From NCBI GenBank assembly GCA_046538945.1, contig JBKHHW010000055.1, forward strand, positions 1 through 18,006: a DNA stretch of 18,006 nucleotides, given 5' to 3'. A model generated the notes under the pieces. That model searched no databases and was not told the origin of the DNA. It saw nothing but the letters and a program-made list of their open reading frames with translations. Shown here in pieces: positions 6,669-14,354 of this stretch; within the stretch, counting starts at the first letter, position 1; each line of letters opens with the position of its first letter. The position numbers and the translations under genes are program-made. The stretch is from JAEZKC01 sp046538945. GTDB taxonomy: Bacteria; Fibrobacterota; Chitinivibrionia; Chitinivibrionales; Chitinispirillaceae.

Positions 6669-7100
6669 AAAATGGTAACTCCATACTGAAGGGGGGAGAG
6701 GTTCGGAGGATTCCGACACTTATCCCGGGGGTAAAACATAGTTGTGACAGTCTGTAAAAATAGATCAGGGCACGGCTGGGAAAAACGTCAAAATTCAGGT
6801 GCGGATGCTTCCGGGAGGACCGGATTTACAGGATTTTTGGTTATCGTAAAGCCGGTTTTAGTAATTTGAGTCTTGTAAAATGGTGAAAAGTATGGTATTT
6901 ATTTGTTTATGAAACGGTTGAACCGGGCTTGGAGCGGAATCTATATTGAACAGCTTTCCTGAGTTTGTCTGGTTTAGAGCGGCAGAGTAGAAAGGTTTTT
7001 TTTGTGCCGCTCGAGCACTATCAAATACACATATCACCTGTTTGAATCGGAAAAACAGCTTCGCGGCATTTGTCACGGAGAGTTGAACGGAGGATCTGAA
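6669..7100. other. Divergent intergenic region between thiC and the DksA-like gene
   Basis: 432 bp without a recognised gene. It contains the thiC leader (minus strand), including a small hairpin TCGGA-ATCC-TCCGA (6704-6717), and the promoter region and leader of the DksA-like gene (plus strand). On the minus strand, TTGACG (6786-6791) could be a -35 box for thiC, but no good -10 follows. No TPP-box consensus (CTGAGA, or the ACCTGATCTGGATAATGCCAGCG type) was found on the minus strand; only a short CCCTGATCT resembles part of it. An open frame running into the DksA-like gene from 7002 has no ribosome site and is treated as leader. Confidence 0.5.
6918..6947 (+). promoter_or_regulatory. Possible sigma70-type promoter of the DksA-like gene
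   Basis: TTGAAC (6918-6923) and TATATT (6942-6947) are spaced 18 bp apart, close to the sigma70 consensus. Transcription would begin near 6954 and give a leader of about 145 nt. No experiment or alignment supports it. Confidence 0.4.
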
Positions 7101-7499
7101 ATGACTAAGAAATTAACAAAGAAGCAACTCCAGCATTTCAAGGACAAACTTCTGGCTGAAAAACAGAAGGTTCTGGAGGAGATGGGGGAATTGCAGCAGA
7201 GCAATCTGAAACAGTCCATTTCAGATTCTGCTGGCGAGAATTCCCGCTACAGCTATCACCTGGGCGATGTGGCGTCTCTCTCCTATGGTCGCGAGTTCTC
7301 GATGGGTCTGGCCGAAAGGCAGCAGAAGTATCTTGAGCAGATAGACGATGCGCTTCAGAGAATCGAAGAGGGAACCTACGGAATCTGCAAAGTGACCGGC
7401 GAGCTTATCAATGTCGAGCGGCTGGAGGAGGTCCCTGTGGCAAAGTACTCGGTGAAGGGCAAGGAGATCATGGAACGCCGCAAGCGTCAGGGTCTTTGA
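7101..7499 (+). CDS. DksA/TraR-family transcription regulator lacking the zinc site
   Basis: 132-residue protein with the DksA/TraR architecture: an N-terminal helical hairpin (about 5-85, coiled-coil like, rich in K, E and Q) followed by the C-terminal segment GTYGICKVTGELI and VPVAKYSV. DksA-type proteins bind the secondary channel of RNA polymerase and, often with ppGpp, adjust transcription of ribosomal and other genes. The four positions that normally hold zinc-binding cysteines are C96, T99, S117 and G120 with the usual CxxC-x17-CxxC spacing, so three of four ligands are lost. Zinc-less family members with YGIC.VTG are familiar in Bacteroidetes-related bacteria, so the fold is probably kept without metal. 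The ATG at 7101 is preceded by ACGGAGGA at ideal spacing. The gene is followed by its own terminator and seems monocistronic. Confidence 0.88.
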   Translation: MTKKLTKKQLQHFKDKLLAEKQKVLEEMGELQQSNLKQSISDSAGENSRYSYHLGDVASLSYGREFSMGLAERQQKYLEQIDDALQRIEEGTYGICKVTGELINVERLEEVPVAKYSVKGKEIMERRKRQGL

Positions 7500-7534
7500 T
7501 CCGCACTAATTGTATATTCAAATTCGTAGTCTAG

Positions 7535-7575
7535 AGCGTCAGAGGGGAGTTGTCAGCTTCTGACGCTTTCTTTTT
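7535..7575 (+). terminator. Intrinsic terminator of the DksA-like gene
   Basis: AGCGTCAGA (7535-7543) and TCTGACGCT (7559-7567) form a perfect 9-bp stem around a 15-nt loop, followed by TTCTTTTT (7568-7575). It lies 36 bp after the stop codon and separates this gene from the Omp85 gene. Confidence 0.85.
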
Positions 7576-7625
7576 ATTCTGACAGCACGCTTCTGAACAG
7601 CAGACCCGTTTTGGGATTATTAACG

Positions 7626-9299
7626 ATGCAGCTTTTGGCGCCAATCCATATACTTCGCTCATGTTTGATCCTCCTTTCCCTCCTTTTCTTCGCTCCCGCT
7701 CAGGAATTGCGGCTGAATCCGCTGGGGGAAGTGGCTGGATCCGGTGATACCAAAGCTCCCTACGCCAAAGCGTTCCGTTCTCTGAAGAATGTGCCTTTTG
7801 AGGACCGGTCACAGAAGGTCAAGCTGATCCTCGACTCTCTGGGGTATCATCAGGGAAAGCTCAGAGCTGTTGACGATACTCTTTTCATCACTCCCGGCAA
7901 GCGGGTCAGCATCAAAGGCTTCAGTATCGAAGCGCCGTCTTCGGTTTCCTTTGAGAATACCAATTTTCCCTCCTTTCCCAGGCCTTACGATGCGGGCGAG
8001 ATACGTGAAATGGTCCAGGCTCTCTCCCGCTCTCTTGCAGACCAGGGGTATCCTTTCAGCCGCGTTATAACCTCCATCGATTCCACCGGCCCCGGAGTTC
8101 TCGAAATTCTGTTTGGGATAGAACCGGATACAAGAACGTGCAACAGCGCTCCGGTGGTAAAGGGGATCAAGGGAAAGAGGGATCTGTTCCTAAGAGATAT
8201 CCTGATCAGGGAGGGAGAACTTTTCAGAGCGGCTGATGTCTCCGAATCGCTCAGAAGGCTGCGGCTGCGTCCCTATGTGACAGAGGCCGGTGCGGGTTCA
8301 CCGGTTCTGGTAAACGGGTCACCGCTTGAATCCGATACCCTCAAAGCAGTTGCCGTTCCCTTCACCATCACCGAACGCTCCGGTATGGATGTGGAAGGTG
8401 CCCTGGGGTACGAATCGGGTTCCGCTGAGGGCAAAGGGGCATTGAGAGGTGTGCTTAACCTCTCCATGATAAACCTGTTTCACACCGGTGAGAATGCTAA
8501 GATTCACTACATTGGTGCACAGAACTCCCAGCGGCTTAAAGTGTCATTTGAGAAGCCGTGGATCGCCGGCATGCCTCTATTTGCCGGAGGTGCCCTGGGG
8601 CTTGAGGTCGAGGATTTGGGTTACGGCTATCTGTCTGGTGAGCTGAGCACCGGAATAGAAATAGGGGGGCGGTGGAAGGGCAGTTTCACGTTGCGGGGTT
8701 CGGAGACCGTACCGCCGGACAGTCTCGGTTCGCCCTATAAATTCTACGGTGCGGATATCGCATTTTCCCTCATATCCCGGCCCTACAGTCGCGGAAACTT
8801 GGTCAAGGAGTTGTCGATCAGGACCGGAAGCGGGGTGGCGGATCGTGAGACGGCCTACACGCGAAACAGAATGGAAATAGAGGCAGGCATACACGCTCCC
8901 TTCGGGAAACGCTACGCTTTTCTGGGGCGGATCGTGACCGAGAATCTTTTCACCGACGAGGAGAACCTCTCTCCGGCGGAACATTACCGTACCGGAGGCT
9001 CCGAATCACTCAGAGGCTATTCCGAAGATGAGTTTTCATTCCGGTCGGTGGCCTACATTCAGACAGAATGTCTTCTTTATTTCAATAAGAATTCATCGCT
9101 ATTTATTTTCCTTGATGGCGGGACCGGTTTTGACAAGCCCGGTTCATTTTCTCTGGCGGACCGCAAAGACATGCTGGGGTACGGAGTCGGGGTGCGCTTC
9201 CCCTCCAAACTGGGTTCGGTCACACTGGAGTGGGGCCGCAATATCCACGACAGTAAAAGTGCCGGACGGGTTCATCTCGGAATCCAAACTGTTTTGTAA
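7626..9299 (+). CDS. Omp85-family outer-membrane barrel with POTRA-like domains
   Basis: 557 residues from the ATG. Residues 1-26 are a Sec signal peptide. Residues about 60-235 carry two POTRA-like modules (VSIKGFSIE with the later SLADQGYPFSRV, and VVKGIKGKRDLFLRDILI with FRAADVSESLRRLRL), typical periplasmic binding domains. From about 237 to the end alternating hydrophobic/polar strands suggest a beta-barrel. The Omp85 signature loop-6 motif is SLRGY (461-465), and the penultimate strand region GYGVGVRFPSKLG (518-530) is also typical. Omp85 proteins insert or transport proteins (BamA, TamA, TpsB) or lipids. The size is close to TamA/TpsB and much shorter than BamA, but no subtype can be assigned. 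The C-terminus is VL rather than the common aromatic. The ribosome site is weak (GGGA, 7613-7616). First gene of a possible four-gene operon; the TPR protein follows 34 bp later. Confidence 0.85.
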   Translation: MQLLAPIHILRSCLILLSLLFFAPAQELRLNPLGEVAGSGDTKAPYAKAFRSLKNVPFEDRSQKVKLILDSLGYHQGKLRAVDDTLFITPGKRVSIKGFSIEAPSSVSFENTNFPSFPRPYDAGEIREMVQALSRSLADQGYPFSRVITSIDSTGPGVLEILFGIEPDTRTCNSAPVVKGIKGKRDLFLRDILIREGELFRAADVSESLRRLRLRPYVTEAGAGSPVLVNGSPLESDTLKAVAVPFTITERSGMDVEGALGYESGSAEGKGALRGVLNLSMINLFHTGENAKIHYIGAQNSQRLKVSFEKPWIAGMPLFAGGALGLEVEDLGYGYLSGELSTGIEIGGRWKGSFTLRGSETVPPDSLGSPYKFYGADIAFSLISRPYSRGNLVKELSIRTGSGVADRETAYTRNRMEIEAGIHAPFGKRYAFLGRIVTENLFTDEENLSPAEHYRTGGSESLRGYSEDEFSFRSVAYIQTECLLYFNKNSSLFIFLDGGTGFDKPGSFSLADRKDMLGYGVGVRFPSKLGSVTLEWGRNIHDSKSAGRVHLGIQTVL

Positions 9300-9333
9300 A
9301 GCTGTCATTTAAACACTTCGATCGGCTGATAAA

Positions 9334-11004
9334 ATGATCTGTAAAACTGCTCTGCTGCTTATTGCCGCCTTGTTTGCTTCCGCCTGGAGTGCTGAGTGTC
9401 TGGATGACTCGCGGTGGAACGGGCTGGGTTCGGATGAAAAGGAAAAGTATCTGGACCGCTTCGAAGCCGAATCTGCCGATGATCACTGTTTGTGCAGCTT
9501 TATAAGGCGATTTGCGGAAGTGTACCCGGAAAATGCCAACAAACTCACCCGCATGATTTCCCCGAGAGTTAATTCAAAGGGTTTTTCCCCGGATCTTCTC
9601 CTCTGTTTGCTGCGTGCGGATTCTCTTCCGGAGAACCGCCGGATGTGGCGCTCGATTGTAAAGCTATGGATTCAGGAGCATCAGCCCGTGCACGGCATTC
9701 TGATGGACTACGGCGAAGGGGGCAGGATGCCCTATGCCGATTCGCTCTACAGGGCACTTCATCTGGCGGGGGCACTTGACGTTCACGCGTATGTGCGCTG
9801 GGGCAGAGTGCTGAGCATGCTGGAGAAGTTCGAGGAGGCTGCTTCCGTGTACTGTTTGATCTGTGAGCGCGAGCCCCGCATGGTTCACCTTGCGTTCAGT
9901 CAGATGAGGCAGTTTTTTTCCGAAGCCAAGCCGCGGAAGATCTCCCCAGCTCTCGATACGTTCAAAAACTGCATATCGCAAAGTAGTTTTCCCGACACGG
10001 CGCTTTACAGAAACTGGTTGGCCGGCATGTTTGGGAATGCCGGTCTCTACGAAAAGGAGGTGGAGACTCTCCTTGAGCTTGACACACCTGAGGAGTCCGT
10101 GGCCGGGGATCTGCTTGACATCGCCAGGGATCATTTCACTGCCAGACGATACCGGTTCGCTCTGAAACCCGCCATTCTGGCCTACAGGCGTCTGGACAAA
10201 AGTTCCGATGCGGCGGTGATTGCCTATCAGTCCTACCTTGAGCTGGGCGTGAAGGACTCCGCTCTCTACTGGCTCCGTCATGCGGATCTTTCCAGCAGCG
10301 GGCGTATCGCCGATGCCGCTACTCTCTGCCAGGAGACCGGGCATCTCTACAATGCGCGGGAACTGATCGACTCAATGACCTCATCTCTAACACGAGACAC
10401 TCTGGTTATCCGTCAGTACCTCTTCGCGGGTGAAAAGGAGAAGGCGGCAGCTTTTGCCAAGGATTCCCTTCGGCACCGCGGTTCAAGGCAGAGAAGCCTG
10501 TGGAGGGGGAGGACCCTGCTCTTTTCATCCAGAATTCCGGATGCGGCCGCGGTGTTCGATTCCCTTGAATTTTCACCCTCCTGGTTTGCCGCCTCGGAAG
10601 TCCTTAACTACCGGTTCCGGATTCAGAAACTCCAGGCTGACTATGATGCTCTGAAGGTATGGTCGGCTATGGAATATCATATATTCACCGGAAATCTTCA
10701 GAAAGGGGCGGATCTGCTCCGCTCACAGAAGCTTTCCGGGGAGGCAAAGGAGATGATATCGGTACTCTTGGGGAAAGCGTACCTGAAAAAAAGCAAACCA
10801 GCCGAAGCTATCAGCGCTCTCGATCTGGTGAATGTGGAGAAGCATAGCCCGGAATTCCTTTACACCAGAGCGGAAGCGCTGTATATTGTGGGACGTTTGG
10901 AGGAGGCCCGCACGGCAGCGGAAGAAATTCTGGTTGATTCTCCAACCGATGTCCATGCTCAAAAGGCGCGCGTTCTTCTTGCACAGATACGTTCTTCGCA
11001 ATAG
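9334..11004 (+). CDS. Secreted TPR-type helical repeat protein, function unknown
   Basis: 556 residues. Residues 1-19 are a signal peptide (LLLIAALFASAWSA), placing the protein in the periplasm or on the envelope. No lipobox is visible; the Cys after the cleavage region (AECL) is not at a normal +1 context, though a lipoprotein cannot be fully excluded. The rest is helical with TPR-like spacing of A, L, Y and G, for example WGRVLSMLEKFEEAASVY (about 156-173), LLGKAYLKKSKPAEAISAL near 477-495, and LYTRAEALYIVGRLEEARTA near 509-528. Such repeats act as protein-protein scaffolds. It starts 34 bp after the Omp85-like gene with no good ribosome site, suggesting translational coupling. A role as a periplasmic partner of the barrel is inference from position. 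Confidence 0.75.
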   Translation: MICKTALLLIAALFASAWSAECLDDSRWNGLGSDEKEKYLDRFEAESADDHCLCSFIRRFAEVYPENANKLTRMISPRVNSKGFSPDLLLCLLRADSLPENRRMWRSIVKLWIQEHQPVHGILMDYGEGGRMPYADSLYRALHLAGALDVHAYVRWGRVLSMLEKFEEAASVYCLICEREPRMVHLAFSQMRQFFSEAKPRKISPALDTFKNCISQSSFPDTALYRNWLAGMFGNAGLYEKEVETLLELDTPEESVAGDLLDIARDHFTARRYRFALKPAILAYRRLDKSSDAAVIAYQSYLELGVKDSALYWLRHADLSSSGRIADAATLCQETGHLYNARELIDSMTSSLTRDTLVIRQYLFAGEKEKAAAFAKDSLRHRGSRQRSLWRGRTLLFSSRIPDAAAVFDSLEFSPSWFAASEVLNYRFRIQKLQADYDALKVWSAMEYHIFTGNLQKGADLLRSQKLSGEAKEMISVLLGKAYLKKSKPAEAISALDLVNVEKHSPEFLYTRAEALYIVGRLEEARTAAEEILVDSPTDVHAQKARVLLAQIRSSQ

Positions 11005-11061
11005 ATCGGACGCAGGGCGCCATAAGCTATTTTAGAAAAAATTAGGTTCAAGGGGTGTATA

Positions 11062-11307
11062 ATGAGTATTCGCTGGATTCGCAACGTACTTATCGATGGC
11101 GAAAAGAGCACTGTCGAGATTCAGATTGGAGATAAACGGATCGGAGACAAGTGCTATACCCGGATCGATGAGGAACTGGAGGAGTGGTTTGAGAATATTT
11201 ACAGCACTCGTGATGACATTATCGCCCAGGGTGTTGATATTCTCAGAAAACGACTCGATGGAAAGAACATAACCTATCCGGATGGACAACCTTATGACTG
11301 GAAATAA
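11062..11307 (+). CDS. Small charged protein (81 residues), unknown
   Basis: Not recognised. An 81-residue, soluble, acidic protein with no signal peptide or membrane segment. It appears to have an N-terminal strand-rich half (WIRNVLIDGEKSTVEIQIGD) and a helical middle (RIDEELEEWFENIYSTRDDII). The ATG has a good ribosome site AGGGG at 11051-11055. It is real on balance: clean start, coding-like composition, and its end overlaps the GH57 gene start by 26 bp (or 14 bp if the later ATG is used), a classical sign of translational coupling. It lies 57 bp after the TPR gene. A role as cofactor or regulator of the GH57 enzyme is only suggested by the overlap. Confidence 0.65.
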   Translation: MSIRWIRNVLIDGEKSTVEIQIGDKRIGDKCYTRIDEELEEWFENIYSTRDDIIAQGVDILRKRLDGKNITYPDGQPYDWK

Positions 11308-13756
11308 ATTTGTCGTAGTTCATGGTCACTTTTACCAGCCGCCCAGAGAGAATCCGTGGCTCGATATAATAGAAGAGCAGGAATCGGCGGCACCCTATCA
11401 TGACTGGAACGAGCGGATCTATGATGAGTGCTATCGTCCCAATGCCTATTCGAGGCTGCTTGATTCGCAGGGAGCGATTACCGGAATTCACAACAATTAT
11501 ACAAACATGAGTTTCAACTTCGGGCCGACGCTGTTTTCGTGGCTCGAGCGCTATCATCCCGTTACAGCTCAGAAGATCATCGCCGCCGACAAGCTCAGCT
11601 TTGAAAAACTGGGCGGGCATGGAAACGCTGTTGCTCAGGTGTTTAACCACATTATCATGCCGCTTGCCCCTCGGCGCGATCAGCTGACCCAGATCCGCTG
11701 GGCAAAGCATTTCTTCAAAAAACGCCACGGTAGAGATCCTGAAGGAATCTGGCTGGGTGAAACCGCGATCAACATGATCACAGTTCAGTGTCTTATCGAG
11801 GAGAAGATCCGTTATGTGATACTTGCGCCCAGTCAGGCGGAGTCATTCAGGCATCTGGACAGCGATCAATGGGTTCAAACGAAGGATCAGGGGGTGGATA
11901 CCCGCCGTCCCTACCGCATTTTCCCCAGGAATGAATCGGGTGAGCAGCTGCCGGGTCATCTGGATCTGTTTTTCTTCGACGAGGGGCTTTCAAAAGAGAT
12001 CAGTTTCAACAGTCTGCTTAAGGATTCCTATGCTCTGGGCAACAGAATAAATGCCTGCTACAATCACGACAGCGGTGAGAATCAGCTGGTTACCATAGCG
12101 ACGGACGGGGAGACGTTTGGGCATCATAAGGCATTCGGTGACATGTGTCTGGCGTACTTTTTCAAGCAGGTGGCGCCTGAATTGGGGATCACTCCGGTCA
12201 ATTTCGCCTATTATCTCGAAATGAACCCTCCGCGGTTTGAAGTTACCCTCAAAAACGGTTTCGGAGAGGGGACTGCCTGGAGTTGTGCTCATGGGGTCGG
12301 TCGATGGAGCCGTGACTGCGGGTGCAAAACCGGGGGCGAGGCTTCATGGAATCAGGCCTGGCGTGCTCCGCTGCGCTCAGCGTTGGATCTGCTTCGGGAT
12401 AAAATCGATTCGCACTTCGAGAGCCGCCTTTCTGAATTTTTTTCCGATCCCTGGAGTGTGAGAGACAGCTACATCCAGGTCATGGAGGATGCTTCCATAG
12501 CCAATATGGCTGATTTCGTGAAGTCCCAATCCGGCAAATCAAGAATAAATGAAGACTCGGTGAGAGAAATACGCCGCCTTCTGGAAGCGCAGAAGTTCAT
12601 GCTGTTTTCCTATACCTCCTGCGGGTGGTTCTTCTGTGATATCAGCGGAATCGAAACTGTGCAGAATCTGGCATACGCCTGCCGTGCTCTTCAGCTGGGA
12701 CTTCCCGAGAAAGACAAAATGTCCGAGCTTGAGACGTTCATGAACAATCTGTCTCTGGCTCCCAGCAACTTGAAGAATGCTGACGGGCGCACTCTTTTTG
12801 AGCGGTTCATACTGCCTTTTTACCATCATGAGAGGCTTCTTGCCTTTACCGCAGCTATCCAGCAGGTTCTCTCCGTGAAAAAGCATTCCAGTTATGAAAA
12901 AACCGTGTACAACATGAAGCTCAAAACGGTTCAGAGCGCCAAAATCGGTCGAATTCAGTATTCTGGCGTGCTTGTGGATATGGAGAGCGGGATTACAGGT
13001 GAAGCAAGTTCCTGGTCGGTTCTTATTGCCCACTCTCCCGATACGGAGCTGCGGGGGTGGATTGTGCCGGCAGAAAAAATGCCCAAAGGTAACAAACCCG
13101 AGGTCTGGATAGCGCACGATGACGCCATCTCATTTACTCTTGCAGATCTGTTCTATAGCTCCCGTCATGATCTGTCTGATTACTTTCAGGACTGTATGGC
13201 CAGGGACACGGATAAGAGATTTCTGGCATGGATGGAGCAGAACGAGCAGAATCTTAATATATTGACACGCCTCAATTATCCGCTTCCCGCGTACTGCAGC
13301 ACTCCGGTTCTCTACGTGCTTCAGAACCGTTGGAATCAGTTGATCAGAAAGCTGGGGAAGAGGGGGGGTGAAAGTGCGGTTTTTGCCGATCTGCTGGAAC
13401 TCCACTCACACGAGAAGCGGTACAAGGTGGAGATCAACAAAAAGGAGGGCGCTCTCGTTCTGCAGGATCTGATCATAAAGGATCTGGAGCAGCTTCAGAA
13501 GAGACCCTCGGTGAAGGATTGTGAACGGTTGCGGCTTCTTCTCGATTTCGTGGACAGGTTTTCCATACCTGTGTCCAAGAGCAAACTGGAGGATATCTTC
13601 CAGCCTGTGTATGAGGGACCGCTGCAGAACCTTTACCGCAAATTCGAAAAAGGCGTCATAAAGGATACGTGGGAAAAGGAGCTGCTCGTTCAGCTCATCA
13701 ACTTTGCCAGAAGAATAAACTTCAACACAGACCGTTTTTCTTCTGTTACAGAGTAG
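11282..13756 (+). CDS. Glycoside hydrolase family 57 protein with DUF3536 region
   Basis: 824-residue cytoplasmic (no signal peptide) GH57 protein. This family includes alpha-amylases, 4-alpha-glucanotransferases and glycogen-branching enzymes acting on alpha-glucans with a retaining mechanism. Conserved regions in order: HGHFYQPP (14-21), GGHGN (111-115), EGIWLGE (154-160, with E160 the likely nucleophile), ATDGETFGHH (283-292, with D285 the likely acid/base) and the WSCAHGVGRW / DCGC segment near 333-348. The C-terminal half fits the DUF3536 extension of one GH57 subgroup; its exact substrate is not known to me. The start may be ATG 11282, or ATG 11294, which has GGA seven bases upstream and matches family N-termini better. 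Overlaps the 81-residue gene. No terminator follows, only the promoter of the next gene. Confidence 0.9.
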   Translation: MDNLMTGNKFVVVHGHFYQPPRENPWLDIIEEQESAAPYHDWNERIYDECYRPNAYSRLLDSQGAITGIHNNYTNMSFNFGPTLFSWLERYHPVTAQKIIAADKLSFEKLGGHGNAVAQVFNHIIMPLAPRRDQLTQIRWAKHFFKKRHGRDPEGIWLGETAINMITVQCLIEEKIRYVILAPSQAESFRHLDSDQWVQTKDQGVDTRRPYRIFPRNESGEQLPGHLDLFFFDEGLSKEISFNSLLKDSYALGNRINACYNHDSGENQLVTIATDGETFGHHKAFGDMCLAYFFKQVAPELGITPVNFAYYLEMNPPRFEVTLKNGFGEGTAWSCAHGVGRWSRDCGCKTGGEASWNQAWRAPLRSALDLLRDKIDSHFESRLSEFFSDPWSVRDSYIQVMEDASIANMADFVKSQSGKSRINEDSVREIRRLLEAQKFMLFSYTSCGWFFCDISGIETVQNLAYACRALQLGLPEKDKMSELETFMNNLSLAPSNLKNADGRTLFERFILPFYHHERLLAFTAAIQQVLSVKKHSSYEKTVYNMKLKTVQSAKIGRIQYSGVLVDMESGITGEASSWSVLIAHSPDTELRGWIVPAEKMPKGNKPEVWIAHDDAISFTLADLFYSSRHDLSDYFQDCMARDTDKRFLAWMEQNEQNLNILTRLNYPLPAYCSTPVLYVLQNRWNQLIRKLGKRGGESAVFADLLELHSHEKRYKVEINKKEGALVLQDLIIKDLEQLQKRPSVKDCERLRLLLDFVDRFSIPVSKSKLEDIFQPVYEGPLQNLYRKFEKGVIKDTWEKELLVQLINFARRINFNTDRFSSVTE

Positions 13757-13791
13757 GGCAAAAAAGATGGGCGGCGCTCATCCATTATTCG

Positions 13792-13820
13792 TTGCTTTCA
13801 CAAACAGCTTGTGATATATT
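13792..13820 (+). promoter_or_regulatory. Sigma70-type promoter with inverted repeat in its spacer
   Basis: TTGCTT (13792-13797) and TATATT (13815-13820) are exactly 17 bp apart. The 17-bp spacer is itself an inverted repeat, TCACAA (13798-13803) / TTGTGA (13809-13814), with a 5-bp gap, so it could hold a repressor operator. The start would be near 13827, giving a leader of about 55 nt before the 83-residue gene. Confidence 0.6.
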
Positions 13821-13883
13821 GTAGATAGTAATTGTTCTTGGCTGAAATGTAGCGGCCGTAACAATCAAAACGGGGCCTTCATC

Positions 13884-14135
13884 ATGGTAGAAAAACATCT
13901 GGTCTTCTGGCTGATCCAGGCTTTCATTCTTCTTTTCGGGATTGCGGTGGGACACTCCTATCTTCTGCTGAGAATCCGCAGGGAGGAGAATAAGAAGCGT
14001 GAGCTTGAAATGGCTCTTTTGGAGAAGAGATCGGATATCCTCAAACAGGGGAAGAAAATCGCTCAGGACCTTGAAGACGCTCTCTATAAAGCTAAAATCC
14101 AGCAGGAGATAGACGACATTATCCGGAAAGACTGA
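13884..14135 (+). CDS. Small membrane-anchored coiled-coil protein (83 residues), unknown
   Basis: Residues 7-30 (VFWLIQAFILLFGIAVGHSYLL) form one transmembrane helix. The rest (31-80) is a highly charged amphipathic helix rich in K, E and R, likely a short coiled coil in the cytoplasm (positive-inside RIRREENKKR). The family was not recognised; it could be a membrane scaffold or an inner-membrane anchor. The ribosome site is weak (GGGG at about 13872). It has its own promoter and a strong terminator, so it appears to be a monocistronic gene, which supports it being real despite its small size. Confidence 0.7.
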   Translation: MVEKHLVFWLIQAFILLFGIAVGHSYLLLRIRREENKKRELEMALLEKRSDILKQGKKIAQDLEDALYKAKIQQEIDDIIRKD

Positions 14136-14157
14136 TGCTCGTTTGCTTTTACATTTG

Positions 14158-14197
14158 GGCGGGAAAAAGTGCTGAGCTCTTTTCCGCCATTTTTTTT
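14158..14197 (+). terminator. Intrinsic terminator of the 83-residue gene
   Basis: A hairpin pairing GGCGG(G)AAAA (14158-14167) with TTTTCCGCC (14180-14188) is followed by a run of eight T (14190-14197), 22 bp after the stop codon. One bulged G is needed. The long U-run makes this a strong terminator. Confidence 0.8.
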
Positions 14198-14274
14198 GGG
14201 ATGGTTTCGCACCTCCACTCTTTTTTGCCGGTTCGTTCTTCATATATTTTAAATCAAAGCTCTTTGTGAACGTT

Positions 14275-14303
14275 TTGAACGTGGTGTTTAAGGTAGATAT
14301 TTT
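14275..14303 (+). promoter_or_regulatory. Sigma70-type promoter of the CNNM-like gene
   Basis: TTGAAC (14275-14280) and TATTTT (14298-14303) are 17 bp apart. Transcription would begin near 14310, about 45 nt before the ATG at 14355. It follows the preceding terminator, so the CNNM-like gene should be an independent unit. Confidence 0.5.
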
Positions 14304-14354
14304 GAAAAGTGCCTTCTTTCAGCCCTTTCCCAGTAATAGTGGACAGGTAATGCG

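Noticed and set aside
5673..6689. Long plus-strand open frame (338 codons)
   Set aside because: It is antisense to thiC, which is unambiguous; the open frame reflects codon bias of thiC.
6669..6840. TPP riboswitch upstream of thiC
   Set aside because: On the minus strand only a short CCCTGATCT resembles the THI-box; the CTGAGA segment and the GCCAGCGTAGGGA-type segment are not found.
7002..7100. N-terminal extension of the DksA-like protein
   Set aside because: The extra 33 residues lack family resemblance and a ribosome site, while ATG 7101 has a strong one.
11058..11063. TATAAT as a -10 box
   Set aside because: It overlaps the ATG of the 81-residue gene and has no -35 box at a suitable distance; the start would fall inside the coding region.
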